Part shown: piece after piece, positions 49,701 through 61,000 of the stretch
Layout of the letters: each line of letters begins with the position of its first letter
Position numbering within the stretch: the stretch's first letter is position 1
Source: Gyrodactylus bullatarudis
Taxonomy: Eukaryota > Platyhelminthes > Monogenea > Gyrodactylidea > Gyrodactylidae
Length of the DNA: 64,000 nucleotides
Reading direction: 5' to 3'
Assembly (NCBI GenBank): GCA_012064415.1
Contig: SSNU01000367.1
Coordinates: forward strand, 155,323 to 219,322
Notes under the pieces: generated by a model
Told to the model about the DNA's origin: nothing
The model's input: the letters and a program-made list of their open reading frames with translations, nothing else
Databases searched by the model: none
Position numbers and translations under genes: made by a program

Positions 49701-51368
49701 TTGGATTCTAAAATATCCTCATCCTATTCGATTCACTGATGAAAAAATTGAGATTTCTGTAAAAATCATAGATTCCCAACATCATATCAACAAACTTTAG
49801 TCTCCTGAGTTTGTATATTGCTAGACAGTTGAATTCCCTTAGAACTGAGACAGGAAATTTTTTCTTTATGGGGAAGAATCCCTCTGAGAAGACATCTGCC
49901 CTGATTTATGTTAAAAAATATTTGACTTAAACAATGTATCATGTGATAAAGTAATACAACCTACTCTTCTAGTGACAAGTACAACGACACAAGCAATTCC
50001 AGGGATGAGCCAGGCAAAAATGTGCTCTTTGGCGAGGATCTTTTGCATGTTGATATCCTCATAGATTCTCTTTTGTTTTGTGGAAATCTTTTGGTTTGTC
50101 AAAAATGTCGTGTTACTCATGGTTAGCTTGGGTAGACAGAAGAACTGAAGACATGAAGATATCCTATTCGCTTGTGGATTAGTAATTTGTTGTGAATTTC
50201 GTATGTTAAATTTGTGATTCATATGAAGGAGCCAATTGACAACTAGGAACGTTTGCCATATTCGACTGGCATAATTGAAAAAGAACTGCATTAGAAATGT
50301 CAGGGCACAATTTGAATTATTCATTCCCTCGTTGAGACGTATCAGCTCCTCTGATTCAAAGTCAGGACCACAGGTTATTTCAATCCGACCAATGTTGTAA
50401 GCAACAACAAACACTATGGAATAGACAAGCTTACAGCCGGCTATATAAAGGATAGGTCGTTCACATGGCCTCAACTTGCTACTTCGCAAGAAGGATATTA
50501 TTGTTAGCAAACAAAATAGTATACAGACCAGGGCTAAAATGTATGCAGAAATCTGGCCAAATGCTTTGGATTCCTTTGTAAAGAAAACATTTGATTGACA
50601 TAGGGGCACACAAGAATTCGTTACATTAATGTGAACATAGGCGAGGGTATTCTTCAGATGGCCACATTTCTTAAGGGAAGCTTGTATCAATTTCAAATCT
50701 TTTTCCAACGTTACCTCTTCAGTTTTTTGTTTGTCTGAATCGAGGCTCTTGGTTTTTTCATATTCTATCCATTTTTTCAAACGCAAAAAGGTAGCATTAT
50801 CCAAATGGCCGAACATGTCCATTGGGACGCTGTCAACATTCATATTCTCCGAGTACATAACTCGAATCAAATCTTCCCCTTCGCTAGTAGGTGTGTCAAT
50901 TCTCTTGATAACGTCACTTGGTGGATGTATGCAAATGTCACCGTTATTTTCATCTCCCATTATTTCACAGTCAAGACTTTCGGGCCATTTATAGTTGAGT
51001 TTATTGAGGAGGGGGGAACATTCTATCTTGACAAGTTCACACAATGAACGACATGGACCCATCAGATAATAGGATCTTGTATCGCACATGGGAAAGTACA
51101 CAGAGCACAAAAGAAGATTGAACATTGATGAACATGGCATTTGCAGGAGTTGACTGTAGGTGTGAAATTCAAGTTTCGCCGCCATTTGACTTTCATGACC
51201 GAGTAAATTTGGCATTTGAGTGTAGTTGTAATGAACTTTGTTACATTCTGCTACTTCAACCAGCTCATGACGATCACACCTACGATTCTTGTAACCTGAC
51301 ATACGTCCAGAACACAAGGTGAAATAAATGTTGATAATGAATAATATTATTAGAATATTTCTATCCAT
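46794..51368 (-). CDS. Frizzled-family Wnt receptor (3 exons, 747 aa)
   Basis: Minus-strand exons 51368-49965, 47710-47307 and 47229-46794 join in phase (donors AGA|GTAGGT and TG|GTAAGT). Residues 1-20 are a signal peptide. Residues 31-146 form the Frizzled cysteine-rich domain with all ten cysteines and the hallmarks NYTQMPNLLGHE, LLLCSVYFPMC, GPCRSLC and KWPESLDC; by eye it is nearest to Frizzled-4/9/10 types. Seven membrane segments follow (about 273-293, 305-325, 353-382, 449-465, 493-514, 546-566, 608-628), with the Frizzled ECL2 pattern DADELLGICGIG. The receptor binds Wnt at the surface and signals through Dishevelled. Oddities: the KTxxxW motif after TM7 is absent (HHRLIDHF instead) and the loop between TM3 and TM4 is about 65 residues, far longer than usual. 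The 2.25-kb first intron contains a fold-back repeat. Confidence 0.95.
47711..49964 (-). other. Frizzled intron 1
   Basis: Lies between the first and second Frizzled exons and has GT-AG ends (GTAGGT ... GATTAG). It contains a fold-back element (49213-49798) and otherwise AT-rich sequence with short ATT and GAGA runs near 48240-48310. No other gene is seen in it on either strand. Confidence 0.85.
49213..49798. repeat. fold-back family member inside the Frizzled intron
   Basis: The left end (TATGATGATGGGATTCCCAA) and the right end (GATTCCCAACATCATATCAA...CTTTAG) are inverted. The interior shares 'gagttgaatgtcgatttctt' and 'gatcattttcattacatgaa' with the 3130 and 18655 copies. Confidence 0.72.
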
Positions 51369-51539
51369 CTTTATTTATTTTTGACAATATTCCAAGAAAT
51401 AATCATATCCTAATGATCACCATCAGTGGTAAAAAACAATGCATTCCGAATTATTATTATCAAAAGATTATATTTTCTGTACGAAACAGCTACTATTTTA
51501 TTATTGCTGTATTATTATTAATAAATTCTTTTCCAGTAT

Positions 51540-51605
51540 TTTTAACCAATAGAATTGCCAAATTAATTCTGATTGGCTAAAGGGATTAGGATGAGCCAAT
51601 TACAT
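51540..51605 (-). promoter_or_regulatory. CCAAT-box cluster upstream of Frizzled
   Basis: Three CCAAT/ATTGG pentamers (AACCAATAG, TGATTGGCTA, GAGCCAATTA) lie within about 60 bp, 175-235 bp upstream of the Frizzled ATG. This is a typical NF-Y promoter arrangement. No TATA box at the expected place was noticed. Confidence 0.5.
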
Positions 51606-52089
51606 TTCAAATAGTAAATGAAAATTCATTCAAACGTAAACAAAATATACTCACAAGTAGCTAGATAAAAATAATGAAAAATGATTCATTAAACAAACAA
51701 ATGAATATTTTCACAGGTGAACACACACACAGTCTTGCCTTTTTTCTCCTCCTCTATCCTCACAAAGGAAGAAGAAATGATGAATAAATTTCTTTCTTTC
51801 ATTTTAATAATTCAATGGATTAAAAACAGTGTAATCTCATCACAACACAGTCATGCTAATTAATTGATTGTAAGACCAAAATGTAACCCCTATTCCAAGA
51901 AGAGGACAGGTGTGAATGAAGAATTTCTACGTTCACCAAAAAAAGAAGTGAAAATCTTGATTTTTTGACTACTTGATACTGTATTAATTCCATGCTATCC
52001 TTAATTTCTCAAAATCAGTAGGCTTATAAATCATTAGTGCTCAGACACTTTGATTATATTTCTCCTTTATTTACTAACTTGAGTGATGA
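51606..52089. other. intergenic, AC microsatellite
   Basis: Contains a short ACACACACACAC run at about 51720; no gene seen. Confidence 0.45.
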
Positions 52090-52645
52090 ACAAGCTTGAA
52101 TGCGTCAAAAGACTGTTGCACAGAATACAATATGACAGTTTTCTGAAGAATATTGTAACAACAGATGAAAAATGGATCTATCTGAGTGACCAAAGTCGCA
52201 AGAGATCATGGAAACGAGTCGGAGAACATGTAACCCAACCGACGCAAAATTGATTTGCCAAAAAGGTAATGCTGACATTTTTTTGGACAATGAAAGGCAT
52301 TGTTTACTATGAACTTCTAGATTATGGCCAGACAGTCAATGCTGGAAGATATTTGTCTTATCTGAAGAAAATGGTTGCGAAACTCAGACAAAAATACCCA
52401 AAATTTGGTAGAGTCACATTTTTGCAAGACAATGCAAGACCTCATCTTTGGAAAAGATGTGAAAAAATTTTTCGAAGAAGAGAATTTCGAGTTGATTGAT
52501 CATCAAACAACTGCCGATTCGATGGCAGAAATGTCTTAATTCATCAGGAAACTACTTCCATTGATGATATTATATCATGTTTCTATATTGTGTAAATATA
52601 TGTATTAATTAAATCCAGTCCCATTACTTTTCGCTCAACCTAATA
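52090..52645 (+). mobile_element. decayed mariner element (transposase pseudogene plus 3' TIR)
   Basis: The plus strand encodes mariner transposase blocks in order: CVKRLLHRIQYDSFLKN, VTTDEKWIYLSDQSRKRSW (first catalytic D), a stop codon, VMLTFFWTMKGIVYYELL, INA-type NAGRYLSYL, FLQDNARPH (second D), then after a frame change LPIRWQKCLNSSGNYF, the usual C-terminal block. The region carrying the third catalytic D (the YSPDLAP block) is deleted. The right end is a mariner TIR (52618-52643; reverse complement TTAGGTTGAGCGAAAAGTAA) followed by TA. The 5' third and its TIR are missing, so the element is inactive. Confidence 0.9.
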
Positions 52646-54828
52646 TCTTAGATTTTATACTTACTTCACCCTGTCTTGGAATATTATTTATGTTTGCATC
52701 TTGGCTTCCGGCTTAAATCCACTATGTATACTTTTATCATGAAAAAATTTACATAACCCTCCGAACAAAATTAAGAAACATCTCTTATTGCACATTGATA
52801 GGTATGTCCAAAATAAAGACCCTATTTTACAATTAATTAAATTTTAGGGAATTTATCTGACCTTGAAACTTTTGTTATTATTGAGTGCATTGCACACTGA
52901 GTTTTTTTAATGAGAAGAGATAACCAATAGCTCATAAGTTCTGTTTTTCCATAAAGTTTTTTAAATATGTTTTAAGACCGTACTGTTTTTATTAGGGTAA
53001 ACTAAATGTTTTTATTTTAATATAAATCAGATTTTCGCTACAGAAATACTGAACCCCTTCAAATATTAAATATAACCTGTTTGTCAACCGATCCGAGAAT
53101 GATCCCACATGAAATAGAAAAAGAAACATAAGCTAAGATACTGGTGATCTGATAAATTTTGAAGAGATTCATTTCGAGAGAGGCTCACTTCTTCCGGAAT
53201 ATCTATCAAGTATGGTCTTTTCCAAGAATCCCATATTTCCAGAATTAGCAAGTATTTCCAATGATGGATTAGGTGTCCATTTCTCGCATTATTCAACCAA
53301 GAATCTATAACGATAATGTATTTAAATTATGGTTATTGATGATGATTACTATCGTTATGCTATATCATCTAGCCCTAGTGATAAAAGATACATCATCTTT
53401 TTGTAACTTTTGTAAGACAAGGAAGGCTATTTCAAAATCTTCATGAAATTACATAATGTTCAATTCCTCTTTTTGCATTTGCATCGTTGGCCAGAGGATG
53501 CTTCCTTTATTGCCTCATCCATTAAATTTATTTGCAATCTGCATTTAAAAAATCGATCTTCTCAAAGGCAAAATTAAGGCAAGTAAAGTTACTGTAATTG
53601 GTGGGAAGATAAAGAAAAACTCTCCAGATAATCAGGAAATAAACAACAGCCGAGATTCTATAGCCAAATTAAAAAATTTGTCAAATGGTAATACGAAATA
53701 ACAGTATAAAGAATCATCACCAAACATTGAAAATTTTGACTATAAAATTTAAAGTATAATTGGATCTCAAAGTAAAGGAAAAATAATGAAAAAAAATTTG
53801 AGCAAAATTAGAAAAAATCTTGATAGGAAAATAGTTTAATTCCATTACGGAATCTGAAATCAGAAATAGGTACCAATGATACTACATTGATGGCAATATT
53901 GGACCAATATTATTGGGGAAATCGATATAGGGGATATTTGGTTGTAATTATACGAAAAGCCATGACAAATTTCATAAATTATTGATTTAGCAGCTGACTA
54001 ATTTCAGGTTTTTCGTCTTTGACTCTCCACAGGTCATCTGATTGGTTTAAAGGTTTACTTAATTTTGAATGGTTTTTTAGATCTAGACTAATAGGAATAC
54101 TAAGCTTTTTAAATAGAATTGAAGAGAGTTCAGGTTACAAGCCTCTCATTCACTGAAGAAGGTACTTAACTATTCAGTACCGAAACGTCTGGAAAAGACT
54201 TTTGAAAAAGGTTGGTTATGTTCCGATTAAATTTTCTTTTATTTTTTGAATTACAGGATTAAATGAGCCCATGAGTTGATGAGGTGTAAAATAACATCGG
54301 TCTAGTGTTCTTCAGATTCAGAAATATTCCGAAAATTTTCGAATTGCCACGATTTAACTTATGATATAAACAAAAAATAACTATGAGATAAGTTTTGATT
54401 TGTTTTATTGTATAGAAATCCTATACATTCTTAATCAAATAACAATTCTTCTCTAGAGTTAAATTTTATAATGTCTTAGGTAGGTAAATATCTTTGATCT
54501 ATTATTATCAAAGCTTGAAGAACGATAGATAGGTCTGAATCTGAATCATCGGTCTGTTATACTGTAACTGAAATTAATGAAAAAAATGATACTGCAAGTG
54601 TAAATTTATCTATTCTAAAATCTATTCATAACGTTTTTCTTGGGCTGTTTTGAGAAATCTTCCTGTGATTGAATGAACTCATGGCCATTAATGAAATATC
54701 GGTAATTGGTTATTGCATTCCAATAATTTTTCCGCTTCATTAGAGAGAAATTTATATTTTCCATGACATTTGAAAGTAATTAATAATTATAGAAACTAGA
54801 ATCATAACTTTACATATCTTGAGCTATT
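52646..54828. other. intergenic, one tail-like repeat motif
   Basis: At about 54145-54200 the motif CACTGAAGAAGGTACTTAAC followed by CAGTACCGAAACGTCTGG occurs, the best-preserved of three copies in the window (also about 10950 and 16590). A frame of about 65 codons on the minus strand near 53084-53290 is unassigned. No gene is called. Confidence 0.42.
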
Positions 54829-54975
54829 TGATATGAAAGTGAAAATTTGCGATTTTTACAAAAAAGCTCAATTTTGAGAACATAAATCCCATTTTTTAAT
54901 GAAATGATTTTTCAATTTGATGTAACTAAAAAATTCAAAAATGCGCCAACATTTTCAATATTTTTGAACCAAGTA
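54829..54975. repeat. truncated fold-back family copy
   Basis: AGCTATTTGATATGAAAGTG and 'gcgatttttacaaaaaagctc' match the family's left end; the remainder is diverged. Confidence 0.5.
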
Positions 54976-55673
54976 GTTCTTCAAGGAGCTGTTCGGCATA
55001 GATTGACTATAACGTTGTTCACTTACTATCAAGATTTTTTCTAATTTTCCGAGGAAAAAATTTTGCTCAAATTTTTTTTCATTATTTTTCCTTTACTTTG
55101 AGATCCAATTATACTTTAAATTTTATCATTCCGTCTAAATTATTCAATCATTTATAAAAAATAAAAGTATGACCAAGCAATTATGAATCAAAAATTTAAT
55201 TCAAAAATATCCCTTATAAGTAGTCAGATCGTATTTTGCTGTTGAATACCTAAAAATGATATTATCTTACCATCTAAAAGACAATCTTTTCGAAAAATTA
55301 GAACAACTCGATTTTGATTTTAGAGTCTTATTCTGCAAAATCATCCCTTTTTTATTCAATTCAAATTTTTGCAATGCATTAATATAGACTATAGGTGTTT
55401 TCTGTCGTAGTAAATGGATGCATAGATTTATATCAAATGGATTTTATTCTTGTTACTGTATATAATAATTTGGTAAATAAAAAATATTGAATCTCTGTAA
55501 TGAGTAAAAAATCAAGGTAGTTTTGTGTTTATAGTATGAGTTTGTATAATCATTTAGCTCTTTAATTTTGTATTTAATCTTTGCCAAAGGTTGTAGATTT
55601 CTGGATCATTGAATAGCTGATGCATGTCTGTTTTTCTATATAATAAAATAATATTTAATATATATATGTGTAG
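54976..55673. other. intergenic, no gene seen
   Basis: AT-rich sequence up to the Tc1-like element. Confidence 0.4.
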
Positions 55674-57172
55674 TGGACGACAAAATAAAAGTTTTCACTT
55701 AAAAATCCCGTTTTCTCAGCTATCTAGTATGCTAGAAAGATGTAATACACAACAGTCGAAAGAGAAAAAAAATTTACTATTAGATCATATGAAAAGTTAT
55801 ATTAACAATGTATTCATAAATTAAAAAATACAAATTTACATTTTTTCATTCATATGTAAAACGACAAAATAAAGTTCTCAGATCCATTTAGTAATTGCCT
55901 TCGCACAAAACAACATTTAAACATCATTTCATCATAAACTTATACAGATTCCTTACTGATTCAATTACTATTAAATTCCCCTCGATTAAATTTGATATGA
56001 CCAATTCTGTTTCTATAGAATATTGCTTCCCGTTCACATAAACTTCTTGCGCTAGAATTTCTAAAAGATTTTCTATGGGGTTCAAATCAAGGACTTCATA
56101 CAGGCTAAGATAATAATTAAACTTCTTGCTCATTAAACCAACTCAATGGCGATCTAGATACATGACAAGGTGCATTGTCTTGCTAAAATACAAGATCCAT
56201 GTGTTTTTGATCACCTCTTTAAAAGAAGCTAATTGGTATTTTAATAAATTCCGATATGAAACTGAATCCAGCTTCTCATTAACAATAATTAAATTGTCAG
56301 TTCCATTATTTGAGATACTTCCTCAGACCATAACACTACCACCTGCAAAGCCACGTTTAACACAGGTTGGTTTCGGAAGATTTCTATCAATCCAAGAGAT
56401 ATTTAAACCATCAGGTCCATCCAAATTGAATTTCTTTTCAAATCAATGGTCTTGGCAATCTTAACTGCAGCCCAATTTTTTCTTGCAAACTTATCGTCAG
56501 AATTTAGATCGGGCATATCATTAGACTTTCCATAAGATAATTTAACACTTAATTTTAGATAACGTTTAATTGAACGTACATTGGCTTTTAATTTAAGTTC
56601 ATCTTTTATTTGAGGAGCAATTCTTTTGTTTTCTACAGCTGCGTATCTAATTTTACTTTTGAGGCTACTTGGTATGATTGCCTTTCTCCACATTCTTTCT
56701 TTGAATTTTTATTCAACAAGTTGCATATACAAGAACAATCGAGACTTTTAGCGATCCTTCAATTATTGGAACCCTCTTGTTTGAGCTCAATAGATTGTTC
56801 CTTCTGCAATGCAGAGAGTTTTGAATTTCTCTTCCTGTCAGGTAAAATCAATTTCCAATCGTACATGGAATATGGAGAATCGAAAATTTCGAAGTTCAAA
56901 AGAAAGAAATTTTCTTTTTAGCTATATGGAAGTCTATCAAGATCAGAAATAGCCTTATAAATAACTGAAAACTTAATTTTGTCGTTTTACGTATGAATGG
57001 AAAAACGAAAATTTGTATTTTTTAATTTATGAATACATTGTTAATATAACTTTTCATATGATCTAATAGTAAATTTTTTTTCTCTTTCGAATGTTGTGTG
57101 TTACATCTTTCTAGCATATTGTATAGCTGAGAAAAAGGTATTTTTGAGTGAAAACTTTTATTTTGTCGACCA
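55674..57172 (-). mobile_element. Tc1-like transposon with 208-bp IR/DR ends, 1.5 kb
   Basis: The terminal inverted repeats 55674-55881 and 56965-57172 have exactly equal length and high identity. Each arm contains the transposase-site motif CGACAAAATAAAAGTTTTCA at its outer tip and a variant at its inner end, the IR/DR layout of Tc1-type elements such as Sleeping Beauty. TA follows the right end; the left flank has TA one base away. The minus strand between the arms carries a broken transposase (separate entry). The element ends 82 bp past the stop of the zinc-finger gene. Confidence 0.92.
55924..56930 (-). pseudogene. Tc1-like transposase, frameshifted and interrupted
   Basis: Blocks in order on the minus strand: an N-terminal helix-turn-helix region (KLSALQKEQSIEL..EGSNN, stop, RIAKSL), MWRKAIIPSSLKSKIRYA, the GGSVMVWGSISNNG segment, QDNAPCHVS with a stop codon directly before it (CAG changed to TAG), and, after another frame change, LDLNPIENLLEILAQEVY, which holds the terminal E of the DDE triad. 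At least two frameshifts and two stops make it non-functional. The catalytic second D is still encoded. Confidence 0.9.
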
Positions 57173-57202
57173 TATATAATATAAATAATATATAAATAAT
57201 AA

Positions 57203-57208
57203 TTTATT
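57203..57208 (-). terminator. polyadenylation signal of the zinc-finger gene
   Basis: AATAAA on the minus strand about 47 bp after the stop codon, between the gene and the Tc1-like element. This supports the stop at 57255 as the natural end, although the stop also overlaps an ACGTAAGT donor-like sequence. Confidence 0.5.
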
Positions 57209-57254
57209 ATATATCTACTATCAAGTAAGTAGCAGTAATAATTTAATTATTAAC

Positions 57255-60200
57255 TTACGTTTTATCAATGGAGAAATTATGATTATTCTCTTCATTAGAG
57301 TCGTTAAGATTCTCTCGTCTCTCCTCAATACTCTTGAATGAATCTATAGTGTTATTCAATTCTGTCAGTAGTAAGCGAATCTTTTCCTTCCTGTTGTCTG
57401 TATTTAATGTTCTCACTCTGAACGGTCTCTTGTCAACATTGAGGGATACTGGAGCCAAACTCTGACGCCTTTTTGCTGGAAAGTTATTCTCTACATCATT
57501 CCTATCCAAGACATGACACGATAATCGTTTTCTACCCTGCACCAATATTGGACTTGGCCTCTTTGGTGTTCTTAGCTTTATTCTCTCTATCGATGCGTTG
57601 AGGATCTAAATAATGAAGATACGTTCAACTTTATGCTTTCTTTTTCCTTAGATTAATTTTAGCTTACATCATTTTTATTGGCCAAATATTTCTTCTCGTT
57701 CATCAGGGGGAAAGATTTCCTCCCGATAACTGACCGAGGGGTTCGCAACTTTGAAAGTGGAAACTTTGCATTCTTATGAGAGGCAAAATGAAGGCTGGCA
57801 GTGGACCATTTATTGAACCATCTATCACATAGAGGACATTTGAAAGCACTAAAATCACAATTTGCCATGTGAGCAGTTATTTTGTCAACAAATTTGAATT
57901 TCTTCTCAGTCTCTGGGAATCTACTGGAAGTATTACCAATTGACTGATTTTCTTCATCACGGGTCAACGAACTACGGGACAAATTAAGTGGCATTCCGTT
58001 CGTCTCTTCCTGAATTTCTGACATGGATTCTAAATAAAGTTTTTGGTGGATAAGTTTTTTCTAATAATTATCTCAGTTTTATTCATATCTATACTTACGA
58101 ATTTTATTAGATAGTCTTTTTGTATTCTGGCGAACTTTGGCATAAAATATTCTCTGTTGTTGCTTATATTGTTGGATGGTATTTTTAGCTTCGTCACTTG
58201 ACATTTTAATGACACCACCGACACCGTTGTGTGTATTCTTGATGTGTCTTTTAATGTCCCATTCCCAGTTGCTACGATGTCCACAACTGGTGCACTTGTA
58301 TGGTCTGAGATAACCCTCGTATTCATCGGATAATTTTCTTGATGTTGCTGTCGACATGGACTTCCTCTTAAGGTATTTTGTCTTTTCAATATATGAATCA
58401 TAGGTTCTCTTAGCTTCCTCTAAATCCAAGGTGATATTTTCAATATCCTTGCGTTCTGGATGAGCTACACGAATGTGTTTATTAATATCCCACTTCCAGT
58501 TTGATCTATGGCCACATGCGCTACATTTGTATGGTTTCCATTGTTCATCACTGCTAGAGGATGTTGATTTCTTTGAAATTGAACCAATATCTCCGTGAAA
58601 GACTTCTTGTCTGTTTGCTGTTGTTAATTCCAAAGGTTTTTCATTTCCTGAGTTGTTGTACATGAGAATATCTGAATTATTATGCAATAAGCTAGGCCTA
58701 AAAACATCTGTTGGCGAAGAGGTTATTCCAGGATTGAAGTTGGAGAAATTATTTGGAATGTTCAACTTGAGACCGGTATCGATTGCTTGAGTAGGTTGTA
58801 TCTGTAAAGATTTATTATTACTTTTCTAGAGTACAGATATACGCAGATGTACACATGAATAAAAGTCTTGATAAAATGTTCAAGGTAAAAAAGCATTTCT
58901 TTAATGGTCCCCTCTTTGTAGAAGAAGACGCTAATTATTCAAGTTCCATTAAGTGGTAGAAATGATAATTTGAAAAGAAAAATTGTAACATGAAACGAAA
59001 GCGTATACAGAAGAGGTATATATGATTTTGGACAGGGACCTATTCTTTTGCTGAATAGTTAATCATTCATAGATGCTAGTAGACAGGTTTTATATATTGA
59101 TATATACATAGATAGATAGATAGCTAATCAAAGAGTTTTTTCTCTTTAAAAGAAATTATGCTGATGGATTGAGAGGTAAGTCAAGTTAGTCATTTACTTC
59201 TTCGCTCTTAAAAAAAAGATGAGATAAATTTACATAAACATGCTGTACCATTATAAATGGATCATCATCTATTAGGAATATTATCCATTAGTTTGAAAGA
59301 GTAAATTTGAATAAACTCACTGTATTTATAGGGTTATTTTCATTATTACTGTTTACATTCAACAGGGTTTGTGTGAGAAAATGTAATAGGGCTTGAGGAT
59401 GAATAGGCGCTTCTTGATATTTCGATGCTTGTGGTTCAAGATTCTTTTGTATTGATCTAAATGGATCATTCAAGTTTTGTGACGAGATCATTGGCATGAA
59501 GGGAACTAGAGGAGAGTGTCTAGGGTTCATATCATCTGACTTTATTGTAATGAAATCAGTTACAACACTCCCACCAATCGAAGCAGTATGAGAACTCTTC
59601 AAGTGGATTTCAATATAGTCCCTTTGCTCACTCTTCAGGTCACAAATTGAGCATTTGAATATTTTGGTCATTGCATGCATCTGGAGGTAGTGTTGTTCCA
59701 ACTTTTGTTGATAGTTTGTGTTAAATTTACATTGAGTACAATAGCTGAGCGGAGGACTTTGCTCTCTTCTTAGAGAATGGGCAGAAGAGTTCAAATTGTT
59801 GTAATCATTCGTCATGATGTCAACAGAGTTTTCGGATGACTTTGATAAGTTACAATCTTGAAAGAAATAAAAGAATTAAATTTATAACTATAATTATGAG
59901 TAGACTACATATTTTACAAATGAAAATCAATGTTGAAATCAGATCGATTGTACGGAGAAGGGAAATCAGATAAAGGATCATTTCAATACTCCACAGCGGT
60001 GTGAGACTCACCAGGATTACTAAAAGTACCAGCGTTATTCTTGAATTTGGCCATAATCTTATTCAACTCATTACTATTAGTGAAGCAACCTTTATGATGA
60101 GATTCCATGTGACGCTTCAAGTCACCCTTCCATGCACTTTTATATGAGCAAAATTCACAAGCAAACGGTTTCACTCCATAGTGTAGTCTCATATGTCTTC

Positions 60201-60791
60201 TCAATTCACTCTGATACTTGGCAACATACTTACACTTGCTACAACAAAACGAGCCTGCCTTTCCACCTCGACAAAGTTCACGAATCTTTGTCACTCCATG
60301 TTCAACTCGGAGATGATCTGTTAAATCTCCATGCCAAGGGAAAGTTTTTGAGCATTCATTACACCGATATCTACGCCTAGAGTCATTTCCATAATCTGAA
60401 GACGAGTTTGCATAATCCTGACTAGTTAATGAGGCATTCTCGTCAAGAAAATCTTCCCTAAGTCCAGACTCTTCATTGCTATTCGAACTTTGAGTAACAT
60501 TTTCAACTTCTATATTGTCATACAAAGAGATATGGATAAAAATGTGTGTAGAAAAATACAAAGATTCTTTTTTTACATCAAATGAAAAACCCATAAAGAA
60601 GTTTCTTGAGACTTTAAGATACAGATAATTCTCATTCGAATTGTAGAAACAAAAGACAAAGAAATATATAACTCACGTGTTTCTGATTGATGGTCGGTCT
60701 TAATTAAACTTTTGTTACTATTTGAAGAGGCTGGCCTTGAAATATCTTCTGCTAGAATATTGTTTATGGGTAGCAAATTCTGGGACCACAT
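57255..60791 (-). CDS. C2H2 zinc-finger protein, eight fingers (6 exons, 854 aa)
   Basis: Minus-strand exons 60791-60677, 60509-60012, 59856-59321, 58801-58099, 58029-57668 and 57605-57255 join with matching phases. Fingers: ZF1 about 86-109 (FPWHGDLTDHLRVEH), ZF2 126-148 and ZF3 154-177 (linked by YGVKPFAC), ZF4 about 242-266, ZF5 about 272-295, ZF6 476-497 and ZF7 553-574 (a duplicated pair, both with CGHRSNW.WDI..HI), ZF8 682-702. The spacing and H-C linkers are those of DNA-binding fingers, so a sequence-specific nuclear regulator is likely. The C-terminus is basic and ends in an acidic, asparagine-rich tail. No other domain is visible. The start is the first ATG after an in-frame stop; alternative 5' exons are possible. 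I do not assign an orthologue. Confidence 0.92.
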
Positions 60792-60884
60792 CCAAACTGA
60801 CAATAGTAATTATTCCAACCTTCTTCGAAAGACTGTTATTCTTAAAATGCTTCCTGTATTTGTTATTCTATATGTAAAGAAATT

Positions 60885-61000
60885 TTGATCATCCAATCAG
60901 AAGGAACAGAGAGACTTGATACTTATTAAAGAATAACAGCTGATATTTGAATTGTTAACCAATCAGAATGAAGTTGTGCTTTATGCATTAATTCATTGGT
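60885..61000 (-). promoter_or_regulatory. CCAAT-box cluster upstream of the zinc-finger gene
   Basis: Two CCAATCAGAA motifs (near 60892 and 60958) and an ATTGG (near 60993) lie 100-205 bp upstream of the start codon, repeating the arrangement seen before Frizzled. A probable NF-Y-type promoter. Confidence 0.5.

Noticed and set aside
53084..53296. Minus-strand frame with SWKRPYLIDIPEEVSLSRNE
   Set aside because: Looks slightly protein-like but has no start codon, splice sites or family match that I can defend.
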